Shown piece by piece: positions 31,181 through 40,717 of a stretch of DNA of 64,000 nt; position 1 is the stretch's first letter; every line of letters begins with the position of its first letter. This DNA comes from SIAQ01 sp964484265 (GTDB lineage Bacteria > Planctomycetota > Planctomycetia > Gemmatales > Gemmataceae), in NCBI GenBank assembly GCA_964484265.1, contig CAZAFH010000018.1, forward strand, positions 15,633 to 79,632. Direction: 5' to 3'. Under the pieces are notes generated by a model. It did not search any database. It was not told where the DNA came from and saw only the letters and a list, made by a program, of their open reading frames with translations. The translations under genes were made by a program, and so were the position numbers.

Positions 31181-31969
31181 ATGGCAAAAAATATCGGAAC
31201 TCCAATATGTTTAACCCCAGCACGTCGGATTATGGGAGATCTTTTGCACGCAGGTATACAAATGCCTCTCGTAACCATCCAGAAAGACATGGACCTTTCC
31301 GAAGTCGTCTTCGCCCGAGAAAAATGCGATCCTCGCCCGTCATGGTGCAGTATCTTCACCAAGGCCTACGGTATTGTAGTTGCGGAACGACCAGAGTTCC
31401 GGCGGGCCTATTTCACGTTTCCCTGGGCGCGTCTATTTGAATATAGCGCATCGTCAGCCGACGTTGCCATTGAAAGTTGCTTCAACGGCGAGAAAGTTCT
31501 TGCTTTTGCGCCCGTGAGGCGTCCGGAATGCTGGCGATTAAATGAAATGGACACGTACCTGGCATCGTGCAAGCAAGACCCTGTCTCGCATATCACTACT
31601 TTTCGGCGCGGCTTGAAACTAGGGCGCTGGCCGCAATTTATCCGGCGTTTGGCGCTCTGGTGGATCCTGAACGTTCTGCCGCTCGCACGCTACTACTATT
31701 TTGGAACGTTCGGCGTCACGAGCGTCGGCAACTGGGGGGTCGATTCGCTGCGTCCGATCGCTCCTGCCATCAGCATTTTGCATTATGGGTCGATCAACGA
31801 TCGAGGCCAGGTGAGCGTACGCCTTACCTACGATCATCGCGTGCTTGATGGATCTGGTCCGGCCAGCGCCCTTGTCGAACTCGAGAACGTCCTCAAAACC
31901 GAAATCGTCGCTGAGCTGAATTCGCTTCGACGGATGGAGCGCATGGAGCCTCAGCCAATAACGGTTTAG
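31181..31969 (+). CDS. Stand-alone 2-oxoacid dehydrogenase E2-like/CAT-fold acyltransferase
   Basis: 262 residues without a lipoyl or E1/E3-binding domain. The C-terminal motif SVRLTYDHRVLDGSGPASALVELE contains the catalytic H-x-x-x-D-G of chloramphenicol-acetyltransferase/E2 folds, and FGVTSVGNWGVDSLRPIAPAISILHYG matches the E2 beta region before it. The N-terminal half (RPEFRRAYFTFPWARLFEYSAS) fits the acyl-donor pocket region. It is convergent with the epimerase gene and their stops overlap by 4 bases. Stand-alone E2-like acyltransferases occur near lipid genes in planctomycetes; with a desaturase and epimerase next door, an acyl-transfer role in lipid metabolism is plausible but not proven. 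Confidence 0.75.
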   Translation: MAKNIGTPICLTPARRIMGDLLHAGIQMPLVTIQKDMDLSEVVFAREKCDPRPSWCSIFTKAYGIVVAERPEFRRAYFTFPWARLFEYSASSADVAIESCFNGEKVLAFAPVRRPECWRLNEMDTYLASCKQDPVSHITTFRRGLKLGRWPQFIRRLALWWILNVLPLARYYYFGTFGVTSVGNWGVDSLRPIAPAISILHYGSINDRGQVSVRLTYDHRVLDGSGPASALVELENVLKTEIVAELNSLRRMERMEPQPITV

Positions 31970-32979
31970 CGGAGTAACTCCGGGTGGGAGTTTCGTATCC
32001 ACTTGGCAGTAACCTCGATTCCGGCTTCGAGGTCTACTTTGCTTCGCCAGCCGATTTCACGAGCTGCCTTGCCGGGATCATGTCGCACGTCTTCCGTGAG
32101 CATTGCCAATGCCGCTCGCGTGGCTGGGGGTGCAGTTCGGAATCCCGAAAGATTCCAGCAGGTCTCCCAGAAGTGCGCGAATCCCTTCGCCATCGGGTAG
32201 GGAATCGATCGATCTAGCATTTTCATTTGTAAGGCTGCACAGATCGCGCCGAGAAAGTGTCGGACTCGCACATGCTGATGCGGCGCCGCGTTGTAGGCTT
32301 GACCGATCGCTGCGGGATGGGATGCCGCCGCGACGGCGCAGTCTGCAACATCGCCCACGTAAATGGGATCGGCGCAGGGATCTGCATTTCCGGGCCAGAA
32401 CGCAAACGGGTCGCGCAAGTAACGTAGCAATGAAGGCAAAATGACTTCATCTCGTGGACCATAGATCCACGCCGGTCGAATCACGGTGACCGGTAGATGG
32501 TTCGCATTACGCCAAACGGCTGCCTCCGACTCAACCTTCGCTCGAGCATAGTTCCCGAATGGCCGAAACCCGCGTTTACCCTGCGGCGCTTCCTCCGTGA
32601 CCACGAGATGCCGCCGGCAGTATCGGTCATCGTAAACACGAATGCTGCTGACATGAAGAAACCGCCTCATGCCTGCCTGAACGGCAGCGGCGAGAAGGTT
32701 CTCCGTGCCTTTCACCGTCGTGGCCTGATGCTCACTCCACGGCGCCCACCCTTTCACCAGAGCGGCCGCGTGAAATATTACGTCCACTCCGCGCAGCGCT
32801 CCATGAAGCGACGCGCACGAAGTGATGTCGCCTGCCACGACCTCGGCGTCAATTCCATCGAGTACATGGGCTTTACTTGGATCGCGCACTAACGCTCGCA
32901 CAGTGTGGCCTTGCTCGCAAAGACGCTGTACCAGGTGGCTGCCAAGAAATCCCGTCGCTCCCGTGACCAGCGCTCTCAC
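31966..32979 (-). CDS. NAD-dependent epimerase/dehydratase (extended SDR)
   Basis: Start GTG at 32979 gives (M)RALVTGATGFLGSHLVQRLC; the longer frame to 33105 lies inside the desaturase gene. Rossmann motif TGATGFLGSH (G-x-x-G-x-x-G), DVIFHAAALVKG, the catalytic Tyr-Lys in FGNYARAKVESE (Y-x-x-x-K) and VIRPAWIYGP are all present. 337 residues. Its start lies two bases after the desaturase stop TGA (32982), so it is translationally coupled to it. Similar to 3-beta-hydroxysteroid dehydrogenase/OleD-like enzymes acting on hydrophobic substrates. Substrate unknown. Confidence 0.85.
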   Translation of the reverse strand: MRALVTGATGFLGSHLVQRLCEQGHTVRALVRDPSKAHVLDGIDAEVVAGDITSCASLHGALRGVDVIFHAAALVKGWAPWSEHQATTVKGTENLLAAAVQAGMRRFLHVSSIRVYDDRYCRRHLVVTEEAPQGKRGFRPFGNYARAKVESEAAVWRNANHLPVTVIRPAWIYGPRDEVILPSLLRYLRDPFAFWPGNADPCADPIYVGDVADCAVAAASHPAAIGQAYNAAPHQHVRVRHFLGAICAALQMKMLDRSIPYPMAKGFAHFWETCWNLSGFRTAPPATRAALAMLTEDVRHDPGKAAREIGWRSKVDLEAGIEVTAKWIRNSHPELLR

Positions 32980-32981
32980 AG

Positions 32982-33893
32982 TCAGGCCCTCGACGTGCCC
33001 TCGGTGGTCCTCACCAAGGTGGATTTCGGCAAACGAATGTTCCACACCAGGCCGAGCTTCGCCATCATCCAGATGACATACCACGTTGGGTCGATTTGCC
33101 ACCAATACAAACCGTGACGCGCGGAGTAGGGAAAAGCATGATGATTGTTGTGCCAGCTTTCGCCCAGCGTGAGCACGGAGAGAAACAGGTTATTGCGGCT
33201 ATCGTCTTCCGTTGGATAGTCCTTCGTGCCCCACAGGTGCGTCGCCGAATTGACCAGGTAGGTCGCATGTTGCACGAAAAATTGGCGGTAGAGTCCGCCG
33301 AATAGAAATCCCATGAGCGCACCAGCCAAGGAATCGGAAATAAGCCCGCAAAAAACCCCTGGAAGGATCAGGCCAAGAAGGTACCATAAAAATCCAAATC
33401 GATCGATCCAAACCAGATCGGGTCTTTTGAGAAGATCGCGAATATCTTTGGGGTCGGCGACGTACCTTCGGCCAAGCAACCATTTCATGTGAGCATGCCA
33501 GAATCCGCCGAGCCGAGGAGAATGGGGATCGCCGTCTTTGTCCGAATGGCGATGGTGCTTGCGGTGGTCGGAGACCCAAACCATGAATGCCTGCCCCGAC
33601 ATGGATCCGGCAATTGCCAATATCCACGCCACTGGCCGAGATGTATCAAAGGAACGATGGACGAAATAGCGATGATAACCGACGGTGACGCCGAATCCGG
33701 TCACCACGCTCATCAAAATAGCAATGAAATGAACTTCGGGAGCAATGCCCCATAGAGCAGCAAGAATCCAGGCCGCGATAGTGCCCAAAAACGGAATCAC
33801 TAAGTAGGCTAGACCCCAAACCGAGGCCAACGTTCTCGGCGCCTCTTCCAGTTCTTTGGACAAGCAGGGTGCAAGCTCGGTGTTAGTAGTCAT
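32982..33893 (-). CDS. Membrane acyl-CoA (delta-9 type) fatty-acid desaturase
   Basis: 303 residues from ATG 33893 (MTTNTELAPC). Three histidine boxes bind the di-iron centre: HRYFVH (74-79), HRKHH (110-114) and HNNHH (about 267-271). Four membrane helices in two pairs. Layout matches acyl-CoA delta-9 desaturases (stearoyl-CoA type). It forms a coupled two-gene unit with the epimerase. It would introduce cis double bonds into saturated acyl chains and may influence lipid composition along with the Pfa synthase, but there is no direct link. Confidence 0.9.
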   Translation of the reverse strand: MTTNTELAPCLSKELEEAPRTLASVWGLAYLVIPFLGTIAAWILAALWGIAPEVHFIAILMSVVTGFGVTVGYHRYFVHRSFDTSRPVAWILAIAGSMSGQAFMVWVSDHRKHHRHSDKDGDPHSPRLGGFWHAHMKWLLGRRYVADPKDIRDLLKRPDLVWIDRFGFLWYLLGLILPGVFCGLISDSLAGALMGFLFGGLYRQFFVQHATYLVNSATHLWGTKDYPTEDDSRNNLFLSVLTLGESWHNNHHAFPYSARHGLYWWQIDPTWYVIWMMAKLGLVWNIRLPKSTLVRTTEGTSRA

Positions 33894-34005
33894 GGGCGCT
33901 CCGTTCAATTTGAATAAGCGAATACCGAAGCGTTCGCCTTGCATCCCAGGTAGAACGATCTTTTCAACGAGTTTTTTCCATATTCCGAAGTTACTCTCTA
34001 CAATT

Positions 34006-35184
34006 TCACTTGCCCGCGGATGCGACTTCGGCGTACGGGATGCTCTCCGACATCACTTCGGGTGGGCGGGCGGCCAGCATCGGCACGACCCACGCGGCGG
34101 GCTTCGCGCGGAATCGCTGCGATAGCGCGATGTAGAGTTCCTGACTAGCGAGCAGCTTCGCCTGTCGCTCGGCGGGATCAAGATCGAGAGCTTCGATGCG
34201 GCGCTGTTCCTCGGCAAACCAGAAATGCACCTCTTCCATGATCGGATTGGCCTCGCTCGCCTGAAGCTGTTCGCGTAGAAGTTTCTGCAAGTGCCGGCTA
34301 TTCTCCTCGACTTCCTCGACGGACAGCCCATCTCCCAGGTACTGTGCCATCCAGCGTTCGAACAGTTCACGCGGAAGTTCGTTGCCCAGGTGCGGCGCCG
34401 CCAGGAAATAGGCGGACTCCGCTTCGAGTCGGGCTTTGCTCCGTCGGCGCCGCGATTCGACTTCCTCCGCGGATGGCGCTTCCATACGAGCGCGTGCCGC
34501 GGCCAACTCGGCCTCGAGCGCTTGCAACCGCGCCAATCGGCGGCGCCGGCGTTCTGAACGCGGCAGTCGCGGCTGGCCTTCGTGCGGTTTGGCTGCTGGT
34601 TCTGCAAGCGTGGCCACGGGAGCGGTTTGTGCTGGCGCAGGTGGCTGAACCGGCCAATGGCGGGCGACGAATTCCCAGATCGGCCGAAGCACCCACGCCA
34701 GCACCATCGCCAGGCCGGCGACGAGCAACCCGCGCGCGGCCGTTCCAGGGAGCGATTCGGCGTTCATAGCGTCGCCAGCTACCAAAGCATAGCTGACGTA
34801 ACCGACGAACCCGACCAGGCCAAAGCGAAAGTTGACGTACACAAAGAGGATGAGCGGAAGCAGGATCCAGCTTGCTGCCAGCACGCCGCCGGCGATCGCC
34901 GCGACGCGGAAGACGACAGCCGGAGACATCGCGTCGTTCACGTCTTCGAGCTGCCAAACGGTGTACCCGCCGTACCCAAGCACCGTCAGTGCCGCCAGCC
35001 GGAGACCCCAGCCATAGACCACGCGGTGGCCTATCGCCATCTTGTGGCCTAGACAAACGAGAAACGCGACGACAACACCCAGGAGCCAAAGGTCGGCGTT
35101 TTGAATGATGGAACCGATCGTTCTCGCGTAACGGCTCAGGTCGGCGTCTTCAAGGGAGAGAATCAGGTCACGCATTTCGAGCAC
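34006..35184 (-). CDS. Membrane protein with coiled-coil domain, unknown function
   Basis: 392 residues (ATG 35184; MRDLILSLEDADLS at 35175 also possible). The N-terminal half has five to six hydrophobic helices (NADLWLLGVVVAFLVCLGHK, VYGWGLRLAALTVLGYGGYTV, VVFRVAAIAGGVLAASWILL, ILFVYVNFRFGLVGFVGYVSYALV). The C-terminal half is charged and helical (RSERRRRRLARLQALEAELAAARARME), then KARLEAESAYFLAAPHLGN and MEEVHFWFAEEQRRIEALDLDPAERQ, likely a coiled coil in the cytoplasm. No domain recognised; it reads as real protein with high G/C third positions. Lies upstream of the desaturase in the same direction with a 112-base gap. Confidence 0.7.
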   Translation of the reverse strand: MLEMRDLILSLEDADLSRYARTIGSIIQNADLWLLGVVVAFLVCLGHKMAIGHRVVYGWGLRLAALTVLGYGGYTVWQLEDVNDAMSPAVVFRVAAIAGGVLAASWILLPLILFVYVNFRFGLVGFVGYVSYALVAGDAMNAESLPGTAARGLLVAGLAMVLAWVLRPIWEFVARHWPVQPPAPAQTAPVATLAEPAAKPHEGQPRLPRSERRRRRLARLQALEAELAAARARMEAPSAEEVESRRRRSKARLEAESAYFLAAPHLGNELPRELFERWMAQYLGDGLSVEEVEENSRHLQKLLREQLQASEANPIMEEVHFWFAEEQRRIEALDLDPAERQAKLLASQELYIALSQRFRAKPAAWVVPMLAARPPEVMSESIPYAEVASAGK

Positions 35185-35784
35185 CCTTTGCGTGCATTGG
35201 AAAAATTGCGGGCTGGTCGGCGAGACGGCAGATTAAAGGTGGCAGCTTCTTTCTTACGCTAGCATTCCAACGTCGAACCGGCCATGATTTTCCGCCGGTA
35301 TTTTCTCCCCTCTCCCTCCGGGAGAGGGGTCGGGGGTGAGGGCCGCAGGTTGCGTGCAATGCTGATATTTACCTGGCATTGCCATTGCCATCGTTATGCG
35401 GCCCTCACCCCGTGCCTGGTCTGATGAAAACCATTGAAAACTCGCACTGACGCCACAGTATCCAACGTCCGAAATCGTTGCGCGAAGTGCTCCCTCTCCC
35501 TCCGGGAGAGGGTTGGGGTGAGGGCTACTCGGCCTTTTGCAAGCAACAAATCACTTGCCCGTGCGTCAGGTTGCCCTCACCCCCGACCCCTCTCCCGGAG
35601 GGAGAGGGGAGAAAATGCGCAATACTTTTCGGATGAACGCAGCGTTTGGTTTTCATCAGCCCACCCCGTGCCTCTCTCGGTGGGAGAGGGAGCACTACGC
35701 GCAACGATTTCCGATTGGGATTAACGTCAAGGCCCATCGAATTTCCAACAGTTCTTATCAGCTCAACCGACAGGAAATCGAGAA
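35185..35784. other. Intergenic region with four copies of a G/A-C/T palindromic repeat
   Basis: Six hundred bases between two minus-strand genes contain no gene, but four copies (about 35304-35345, 35490-35526, 35572-35619, 35660-35700) of a CTCTCCCTCCGGGAGAGG hairpin with GGGGTGAGGGC flank. Orientation alternates. The APC permease terminator may be among them. Confidence 0.75.
35304..35700. repeat. Four copies of the CTCCCTCCGGGAGAGG palindrome
   Basis: Copies one and two read CCCTCTCCCTCCGGGAGAGG, copy three is inverted and copy four is diverged (CTCTCTCGGTGGGAGAGGGA). This repeat type is widely dispersed in high-GC genomes. Confidence 0.8.
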
Positions 35785-37755
35785 CTACCCGACAATCACG
35801 CGCGGCTGTTTCGCCGGGTCGGGCTGAGCGTCGCGGATCAGGTCGCGCACGATCCACGGTACGTTGCCTTCGCCGAACAGCAAGAAGCTGATATTTGCCG
35901 CGATCGGATTTTGATCCGACCAGCCAAAATGAATTTCTGGCGGCGCACCGGCTTTCGAGAGTTCCAGTGCAAGAGCGGCAATGGTGTGTGCGACCGAGGC
36001 GCAGCGATTGATCCGCAGAATAAACACGCCTTCTTCCTGGATCACATCCATCAGCGGAGTTTGGTAGAAGTCGCTCACATCCCCGAGATTCGCCTCGATG
36101 AAGACGACAGGCACTTCTGGCCCTAGGCGATGGTCCTGTCGAATCGAATCCTCCTTGTCGCGAATGCTGCGCCCTCCGGGGCGGTGTGGAACAAGCACTG
36201 GAAACTCAAGCATGCGCATGCTGTCCCACAAGAATCGGGACTGCGCATCCGCGAACTCGAAGCCCTGAAAGCGCAGTTCCTTGCTGCGCATGAAACGCGA
36301 AATCAATGACGACACCACGATAGCGGCAATGAACCACCACGCAATCAATAGGCCGTCCGGCTTCTCGATCATGTTCGCTAGCGTCGTGTACAAGAAGATC
36401 ACGGTGATGAACGTGAACGGCCAGGAGAGGCGGACGTACCAAGCGCCCTCCCGGCTGCGCCAGCGATCGATTAGCGTCGCAATGCACGCGCTGGACATTA
36501 GCACCAACACCCCTGTCGCATAGGCCGCGCCTTGGGCCTCTACCGAGGCATTGAATTGCCAGGTGACGAAGAGATTGACAATCGTAAAGAGCACGACGAG
36601 TGGCCGAATCGCGCCGGTCCATTCCGGCGCCATGCCGTAGCGCGGCAGATACTGAGGCACGAGATTGAGCAACCCCGCCATAGCGCTGGCGCCGGCAAAC
36701 CACAAGATGATTACCGTGCTTAAATCGTAGATCGTGCCAAACATCGAGCCGAACCACGGATTGATGCACGAGCCTGCTTCGCCGTGAATTAGCGGTTCGC
36801 CATGGGCGAGGTAGGCGAGGGCGCGATCGTGGGCGCCGCCGCCTTTTTCAAGAGCGGCAGGAGCGATGAGCGTGCTCGTCACCAGTGCGGATCCCAGCAG
36901 GAACACCGACATGATGAGAGCGGCCGTCACGAGCAGCCGGCGCGTATTGCGAATTCGGCCCTGCGGCGCGTCGTGCGTATCGCCAGCGTCACCCTGTATC
37001 AGCGGCATGACCGCGACGCCTGTCTCGAAGCCGCTCAACCCGAGCGCCAGTTTCGGAAACAAGATCGCACAGACCAACAGAATATGCCAGGGCTCCGCGC
37101 TATTGCTAAAGTGGTGATGAAAATGCCAATCTCCTGCCCTAACCTGGCGAAGCCAATTCTCGGCATGCTCGACGTGATTGAAAAGAAACACCAAACTGCT
37201 GCCCACGACGATCAAGTTCAGCAGCAGATAGACGCCAACGATTCCCACGGCCAGGCCGATCGCCTCCTTGAACCCGCGCATGAACATCGCGCCCAGCAGG
37301 ACAAGAAAGAACATGGTGATCACGAGCTGTGTGCGTTCCCACGTCAGGTAATCTTGCAGGAGCGGATTCTTGATGACGTGTGCCGCGGCATCCGCGGCGG
37401 AGAGGGTTTTGGTAATAACGAAATCAGTGGCGGCGAATCCGAGCAGCACGAGCACCAGTATCTTTCCTAGCCAGCCCGACACAAGCTTCTCCAGCATCGC
37501 GATCGAGCCCTGGCCATGCGGCGATTTCGACGCGACGTGCCGATAAACGGGCAGCGCGCCGAACAGCGTCACCAGCACGAGGATGACTGTCGCGAATGGC
37601 GTCAGGAGTCCCGTTGCCTCGAAGGCGATGGAAGGCTGATAGCCGAGGGTGCTGAAATAATCGACGCCCGTCAGGCACATGACCCAAACCCAGAAGCTTT
37701 GAGGATGCGCGTGGTGTCCCTTGCTGGCGTTCTCCGCGGGTTCGGTACTCTCCAT
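35785..37755 (-). CDS. APC-superfamily permease with cytoplasmic C-terminal domain
   Basis: 656 residues. About 12-13 hydrophobic helices (for instance TPFATVILVLVTLFGALPVY, FVITKTLSAADAAAHV, LGLSGFETGVAVMPLI), followed by a soluble C-terminal domain of about 150 residues (FQGFEFADAQSRFLWDSMRM onward to PRVIVG). The signature SGFETGV in helix 6 and the long intracellular loop resemble APC amino-acid permeases and KUP-like potassium transporters. Substrate cannot be fixed. A Gln/His-rich start (ENASKGHHAHPQ) precedes the first helix. It stands alone in its direction with repeats on both sides. Confidence 0.8.
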   Translation of the reverse strand: MESTEPAENASKGHHAHPQSFWVWVMCLTGVDYFSTLGYQPSIAFEATGLLTPFATVILVLVTLFGALPVYRHVASKSPHGQGSIAMLEKLVSGWLGKILVLVLLGFAATDFVITKTLSAADAAAHVIKNPLLQDYLTWERTQLVITMFFLVLLGAMFMRGFKEAIGLAVGIVGVYLLLNLIVVGSSLVFLFNHVEHAENWLRQVRAGDWHFHHHFSNSAEPWHILLVCAILFPKLALGLSGFETGVAVMPLIQGDAGDTHDAPQGRIRNTRRLLVTAALIMSVFLLGSALVTSTLIAPAALEKGGGAHDRALAYLAHGEPLIHGEAGSCINPWFGSMFGTIYDLSTVIILWFAGASAMAGLLNLVPQYLPRYGMAPEWTGAIRPLVVLFTIVNLFVTWQFNASVEAQGAAYATGVLVLMSSACIATLIDRWRSREGAWYVRLSWPFTFITVIFLYTTLANMIEKPDGLLIAWWFIAAIVVSSLISRFMRSKELRFQGFEFADAQSRFLWDSMRMLEFPVLVPHRPGGRSIRDKEDSIRQDHRLGPEVPVVFIEANLGDVSDFYQTPLMDVIQEEGVFILRINRCASVAHTIAALALELSKAGAPPEIHFGWSDQNPIAANISFLLFGEGNVPWIVRDLIRDAQPDPAKQPRVIVG

Positions 37756-37863
37756 GTATTTCCTTTCCGGATCATTTCACCGGAGGTCGTCAGACCGGGT
37801 ATTTTTGCACCAAGGGAATTGTATTACTCTTACCCGCAGCATCGCCCAGGCCGAGCAGCCATC

Positions 37864-37919
37864 GTAGAAATCACTCCGCGCGATGGAATGCTTCACGCGG
37901 AGCGTGATGCCTACGGTAC
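37864..37919. repeat. REP pair (REPIN) at the end of the glycosyltransferase gene
   Basis: Two inverted REP units: a degenerate one (CGTAGAAATCACTCCGCGCG, 37864 onward) and an intact one (CACGCGGAGCGTGATGCCTA, to about 37919). The CGTAG end of the intact unit supplies the TAG stop of the glycosyltransferase gene. It is related to the REPs around the transposase at 53886-54560. Confidence 0.8.
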
Positions 37920-39053
37920 GCGAGCCGTGCAGATCTCCAGGGCTTTTTTGACGACATCGAATGCCGCCCGCGGATTGGCGATGCGGCGTACGTTTGTGCG
38001 AAGGGTTTCCAGTCGCGTCGAATCCTTGAGCAATGCGTCGATCTTGAAACCCAGTGTGGCGATGTTGTTGGCCTTGATCGCCGCCCCGCTTTCGAGCAGG
38101 TAATCGCTGTTTCGGCTCTCTTGTCCAGGGATCGGGTTGACGATCACCATCACGGCTCCGCGCGCGAGAACCTCCGACGTCGTCAATCCGCCTGGCTTGG
38201 TCACCACCAAGTCGGCAGCTTGCATCAGCTCGTCGATCTCCTTCGTGAACCCCATCACCTTCACGCGATGTCGATTAGGCACTTGCAATTTCTCTAGCTC
38301 CCCCTTCAAGGCTTCATTCCGCCCGGTGATCGTCACCAGCTGAATGGGCCGTTCGATCGCACACAGCGAGTGGAATATCTTTTCGATCGGCCCGACGCCG
38401 AACCCGCCCGAAAGCTGCAAGATGATGGGACGGTCCGCGGCCAATCCGTGCTTGGCGATGCACTCGTCTCGATTCTTGGGCTCGCTGAAAACGGGATGAA
38501 TCGGGATGCCCGTCACAAAGACATCCGGCGCGGGCACGCCCCAGTGTTGCAGGTAGAGCGCACCCTCGCTGGTCGCAGTGAAATAACGGTCGCACGGCTG
38601 ATTGACCCAGAGTCGGTGGGTCTCGAAATCGGTGGTCACGGTCACGTGCGGCAGGTGGATCTCGTTTTTCCGCCGTAGCGAAGCGATGATCTCGGCAGGA
38701 AGAAAGTGCGTGTTCACGACAACATCCCACGGTTCCTGGCGAAGAAATTTGATGAACGGCTTGAGATTCAATTTTTCCAGATAAAGGCGAAGCCTGTCGG
38801 TTCGATGCTTCGGAGACGTGGGCTGGTCGAGCATGTCGTAGAAGTAGCCGAGGGCGTGAGGAACCTTGTTGACGAGGTCGAGATAGAATTGCCCATAAAA
38901 TCGGCGGAACAGGCGATTCGTCATTTCGAGCACATCGAGATTCTTGACCAGCGCGTCTGGATACATCTGGCGGGCGGCGAGTTCCACCGCCTCCGCGGCG
39001 CGCAGGTGGCCAGCCCCGACCGACGCAGACAGCACCAGAATGCGTTTTGGCAT
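37911..39053 (-). CDS. MGDG-synthase/MurG-like glycosyltransferase (GT28 fold)
   Basis: 380 residues from ATG 39053 (MPKRILVLSASVGAGHLRAAEAV). The N-terminal S-x-G-x-G-H loop and the C-terminal nucleotide-sugar site DLVVTKPGGLTTSEVLARGAVMVIVNPIPGQES identify the UgtP/MGD1 group of processive diacylglycerol glycosyltransferases. It would add hexose to membrane diacylglycerol. The longer frame to 39434 covers the divergent pfaD start and is rejected. Divergent from pfaD with 107 bases between, holding promoters for both. The last codons and stop lie in a REP repeat. Confidence 0.88.
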   Translation of the reverse strand: MPKRILVLSASVGAGHLRAAEAVELAARQMYPDALVKNLDVLEMTNRLFRRFYGQFYLDLVNKVPHALGYFYDMLDQPTSPKHRTDRLRLYLEKLNLKPFIKFLRQEPWDVVVNTHFLPAEIIASLRRKNEIHLPHVTVTTDFETHRLWVNQPCDRYFTATSEGALYLQHWGVPAPDVFVTGIPIHPVFSEPKNRDECIAKHGLAADRPIILQLSGGFGVGPIEKIFHSLCAIERPIQLVTITGRNEALKGELEKLQVPNRHRVKVMGFTKEIDELMQAADLVVTKPGGLTTSEVLARGAVMVIVNPIPGQESRNSDYLLESGAAIKANNIATLGFKIDALLKDSTRLETLRTNVRRIANPRAAFDVVKKALEICTARVP

Positions 39054-39160
39054 GACGGCTCCTTGAGAGTCTTGAGAGTGTCTTGGCTTTTCAGCATAAT
39101 ATTTTGAATAGGTAATGTACACAAAATACTGGCGAGACACGGGCGAGCGGGGCTGACGGT

Positions 39161-40675
39161 ATGTTGTTGATACAGCTCGAAAAAGCAATCGGAGATACAG
39201 GTCGAGCTTTCCGCGTCGATCCCGCCACGCTTCAGATCGCTGACAATGGGACCGCGTTCGTTCCGGTGATTCAGCTTCAGAATCTCGGCTCCCAGGCGTT
39301 TTGCGCTGATTATCGTCTGCGCTATCCGTATGTAGCCGGCGCGATGGCCAACGGCATTGCTTCGGTCGAACTCGTCGAGGCCATGTCGCGCGCCGGCATG
39401 CTCGGCTTCTTCGGCGCCGCAGGATTGGATCCACAGACGGTCGAGTCGGCGATCGATCGCCTGAAAAAGACCCTGCCCGAATCGACGTATGGGTTCAACC
39501 TGATCCACAGTCCGAACGAACCTCGGCTCGAAGCCGCCGTGGCCGACCTGTTTATTCGCCGAGGCATCCGATGGGTGGAGGCCTCGGCGTATCTTGGGTT
39601 GACGCTTCCGATTGTGCGTTATCGCGTCCACGGAATTCACACCGATTCGGCGGGCAGAATCGTCACGCCGAATCGCGTGATGGCGAAGGTGTCGCGTGTC
39701 GAGGTGGCGTCGAAGTTTTTCGCGCCGCCGCCTGCCGAGATGCTCAAACAACTCGTGCAAACCGGCGACATCACCTCCGCCCAGGCGGAGATGGCGAGCC
39801 GGGTTCCGATGGCGCAAGATGTGACGGCTGAATCCGATTCTGCCGGACATACCGACAATCGCCCGGCGATCACCTTGCTTCCGACGCTACTTGCTCTTCG
39901 CAATCGCTTTCAAGAACACTATGATTGGCCCGAACCATTGCGAGTCGGCGCGGCGGGAGGCATTAGCACGCCCGCGTCGGCGGCAGCGGCATTCACGATG
40001 GGCGCCGGCTACATCGTCACCGGGTCGGTGAACCAGGCGTGCGTCGAATCGGGTTCGTCGGATCTCGTACGCCAGATGCTGGCGGAAGCCGAGCAGGCCG
40101 ACACGATCATGGCGCCGGCTGCCGACATGTTCGAAATGGGCGTCAAGGTTCAGGTGCTCAAACGCGGCACGATGTTTGCCATGCGGGCGGCGAAATTGTA
40201 CGAAATTTATCGTTCCTATGAGAGCCTGAACAAGATCCCAGCGGCTGACCGCGAAATGCTCGAGAAAACGGTCTTCCGCACCACGCTCGACGACGTGTGG
40301 AGCCAGACCGTCGCTTTCTTCAAACAGCGCGATCCTGGCCAGATTGAGCGTGCCGAAAAGGACGCCAAACATAAGATGGCATTAGTGTTTCGCTGGTATC
40401 TCGGGCAGTCCTCGCGCTGGGCCAACAAGGGCGACGCTCTGCGGAAGATCGATTACCAGGTATGGTGCGGCCCGGCCATGGGAGCGTTCAACGAATGGAC
40501 GCGCGGCACGTTTCTTGAACGCCCGGAAAACCGCAAGGTGGAATCGGTGGCATTGAACATTCTGCACGGCGCAGCCGTGTTGGTTCGGGCAGCGTTGTTG
40601 CGCTTTCAAGGAGTGAATCTGCCAGCTGGTTTTCCCCGTGTGATGCCGTTGCCGACGGAACAGCTTCGATCGTGA
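39161..40675 (+). CDS. pfaD: PfaD-type trans-acting enoyl reductase of PUFA synthase
   Basis: 504 residues of the NPD/FMN TIM-barrel fold: YPYVAGAMANGIASVELVEAMSRAGMLGFFGAAGLDP, STYGFNLIHSPNEP, then GAAGGISTPASAAAAFTMGAGYIVTGSVNQACVESGSS (phosphate-binding loop). The C-terminal extension (KLYEIYRSYESLNKIPAADREMLEKTVF) is found in PfaD/PfaD-like polyketide enoyl reductases. It reduces enoyl intermediates on the ACPs of the next protein. It is first in the order ER, KS-AT-ACP-KR-DH, KS-CLF-AT-DH, which resembles the gene order I know from myxobacterial pfa clusters rather than the marine gammaproteobacterial pfaABCD order. The next gene begins 42 bases after its stop (or 9 if GTG 40685 is used). 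Confidence 0.93.
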   Translation: MLLIQLEKAIGDTGRAFRVDPATLQIADNGTAFVPVIQLQNLGSQAFCADYRLRYPYVAGAMANGIASVELVEAMSRAGMLGFFGAAGLDPQTVESAIDRLKKTLPESTYGFNLIHSPNEPRLEAAVADLFIRRGIRWVEASAYLGLTLPIVRYRVHGIHTDSAGRIVTPNRVMAKVSRVEVASKFFAPPPAEMLKQLVQTGDITSAQAEMASRVPMAQDVTAESDSAGHTDNRPAITLLPTLLALRNRFQEHYDWPEPLRVGAAGGISTPASAAAAFTMGAGYIVTGSVNQACVESGSSDLVRQMLAEAEQADTIMAPAADMFEMGVKVQVLKRGTMFAMRAAKLYEIYRSYESLNKIPAADREMLEKTVFRTTLDDVWSQTVAFFKQRDPGQIERAEKDAKHKMALVFRWYLGQSSRWANKGDALRKIDYQVWCGPAMGAFNEWTRGTFLERPENRKVESVALNILHGAAVLVRAALLRFQGVNLPAGFPRVMPLPTEQLRS

Positions 40676-40717
40676 TTCGGTCGAGTGGTCCTCAATAATA
40701 AATCTCAGGTTCGACTC

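Noticed and set aside
35304..35700. The CTCCCTCCGGGAGAGG repeats as a regulatory array of the permease
   Set aside because: The same repeat type is dispersed in many high-GC genomes and the copies here vary in orientation and spacing.
31181..40675. Ladderane lipid cluster as in anammox planctomycetes
   Set aside because: None of the characteristic radical SAM or amine-oxidase-like desaturase genes is present; the genes fit Pfa and Ole pathways better.
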